From positions 1 to 30,607 of the forward strand of contig QPMI01000347.1 in the NCBI GenBank assembly GCA_004431415.1: a DNA stretch of 30,607 bases, given 5' to 3'. Source of the DNA: Cyanophora paradoxa. Its lineage: Eukaryota; Glaucocystophyceae; Cyanophorales; Cyanophoraceae. The translations under genes were made by a program, and so were the position numbers. Under the pieces are notes generated by a model. The model was not told the origin of the DNA and made no database searches. It was given only the letters and a program-made list of their open reading frames with translations. This document shows, piece by piece, positions 30,317 through 30,607 of this stretch (positions within the stretch are counted from its first letter, which is position 1; every line of letters starts with the position of its first letter).

Positions 30317-30607
30317 CTACGAGACGACGCAGGAACCCCGCTGCAGGCGCTGCCGCTTGCGCGGCCGCCCCCCCTCGCCCTCCCCCTCCTCCTCTTCGTC
30401 GTCCTCGTCGTCGTCCTCCTCGTCCTCCTCCTTGCCCTCCTCGTCCCCTTCCTCCTCCTCCTCCTCCTCCTCCGCCTCCTCCCGCTGCCCGCGCCTCTCG
30501 TCCCCCCCACGCCCCTCGCGGGCGGCCTGGATGGGCACCGACCGGCCCCCCCGCCGCGCGTACTGGACCCGCCCCGGCCGCGACGACGACTGCGCCGAAA
30601 GGTTAGG
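30317..30607 (-). CDS. C-terminal exon of an unidentified protein with acidic tail (partial)
   Basis: Only the last exon (30589-30317, stop TAG) and the end of the preceding intron are in the window. The intron ends CCTAACCTTTCGGCGCAG, with a CTAAC branch-like site 12 bases before the AG. The exon encodes a basic segment (RPGRVQYARRGGRSVPIQAA), an almost uninterrupted Glu/Asp run of about 40 residues, and a basic end (RPRKRQRLQ, a likely nuclear signal) before CVVS. Acidic tails beside basic nuclear signals are common in chromatin and nucleolar proteins; the family cannot be named from this fragment. Confidence 0.7.
   Translation of the reverse strand, partial: PNLSAQSSSRPGRVQYARRGGRSVPIQAAREGRGGDERRGQREEAEEEEEEEEGDEEGKEEDEEDDDEDDEEEEGEGEGGRPRKRQRLQRGSCVVS

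Noticed and set aside
1-30607. CRISPR array, operon or bacterial-type features
   Set aside because: No regularly spaced repeats, no Shine-Dalgarno-led adjacent frames, and all genes are intron-rich.

Overview
The window is nuclear DNA from a very GC-rich unicellular eukaryote, most likely an alga or alga-like protist. Coding regions are cut into dozens of exons by introns of about 40-100 bases, and intergenic DNA is clearly more AT-rich than genes. An RWP-RK regulator, a plant-like SNX1 retromer sorting nexin and a TmcB-type TPR/PAS membrane protein together fit a green alga best, but several other protist groups also carry these families, so the lineage is not decided.

Layout: (1) 1-635, gene-free. 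(2) 636-3718, minus strand, class I (4Fe-4S) fumarate hydratase, 23 exons; its joined exons give an unbroken 544-residue protein. (3) 3719-4129, a shared divergent promoter region. (4) 4130-6756, plus strand, SNX1/Vps5-like sorting nexin, about 17 exons, 501 residues. (5) 6757-7896, intergenic with GC-rich short repeats. (6) 7897-19909, plus strand, one 12 kb gene of about 60 exons for a TmcB-like protein: multi-pass membrane N-terminus, TPR-like block, about five PAS modules, further membrane segments. (7) 19910-21438, convergent intergenic region rich in palindromes, direct repeats and a purine/pyrimidine hairpin. (8) 21439-23248, minus strand, RWP-RK protein, 6 exons, 485 residues. (9) 23249-25089, divergent intergenic region carrying a complete hAT-type MITE with an 8-base target-site duplication. 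(10) 25090-29512, plus strand, about 27 exons, a protein of about 860 residues that I do not recognise, with a TPR-like C-terminal half. (11) 29513-30316, convergent AT-rich intergenic region. (12) 30317-30607, minus strand, last exon of a gene that runs off the window, with a long acidic tail.

The genes have unrelated jobs (central metabolism, endosomal sorting, sensing, transcription) and are not an operon or pathway cluster. The most unusual property is the splicing code. Donors follow G(T/C)(G/C)CGC, and about one intron in five starts with GC instead of GT (15 of about 70 counted by eye). Many introns carry CTGAC/CTGAG shortly before the acceptor, followed by a G-rich instead of a pyrimidine-rich stretch, and many hold a sense-strand GTACCCC motif. 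All exon structures here were assembled by hand from reading-frame continuity and protein-family similarity. The fumarase and RWP-RK models close exactly in frame; parts of the TmcB-like gene (about 12.2-12.4, 14.9-15.2, 17.3-18.6 kb) and of the unknown gene (about 26.9-28.0 kb) remain uncertain.
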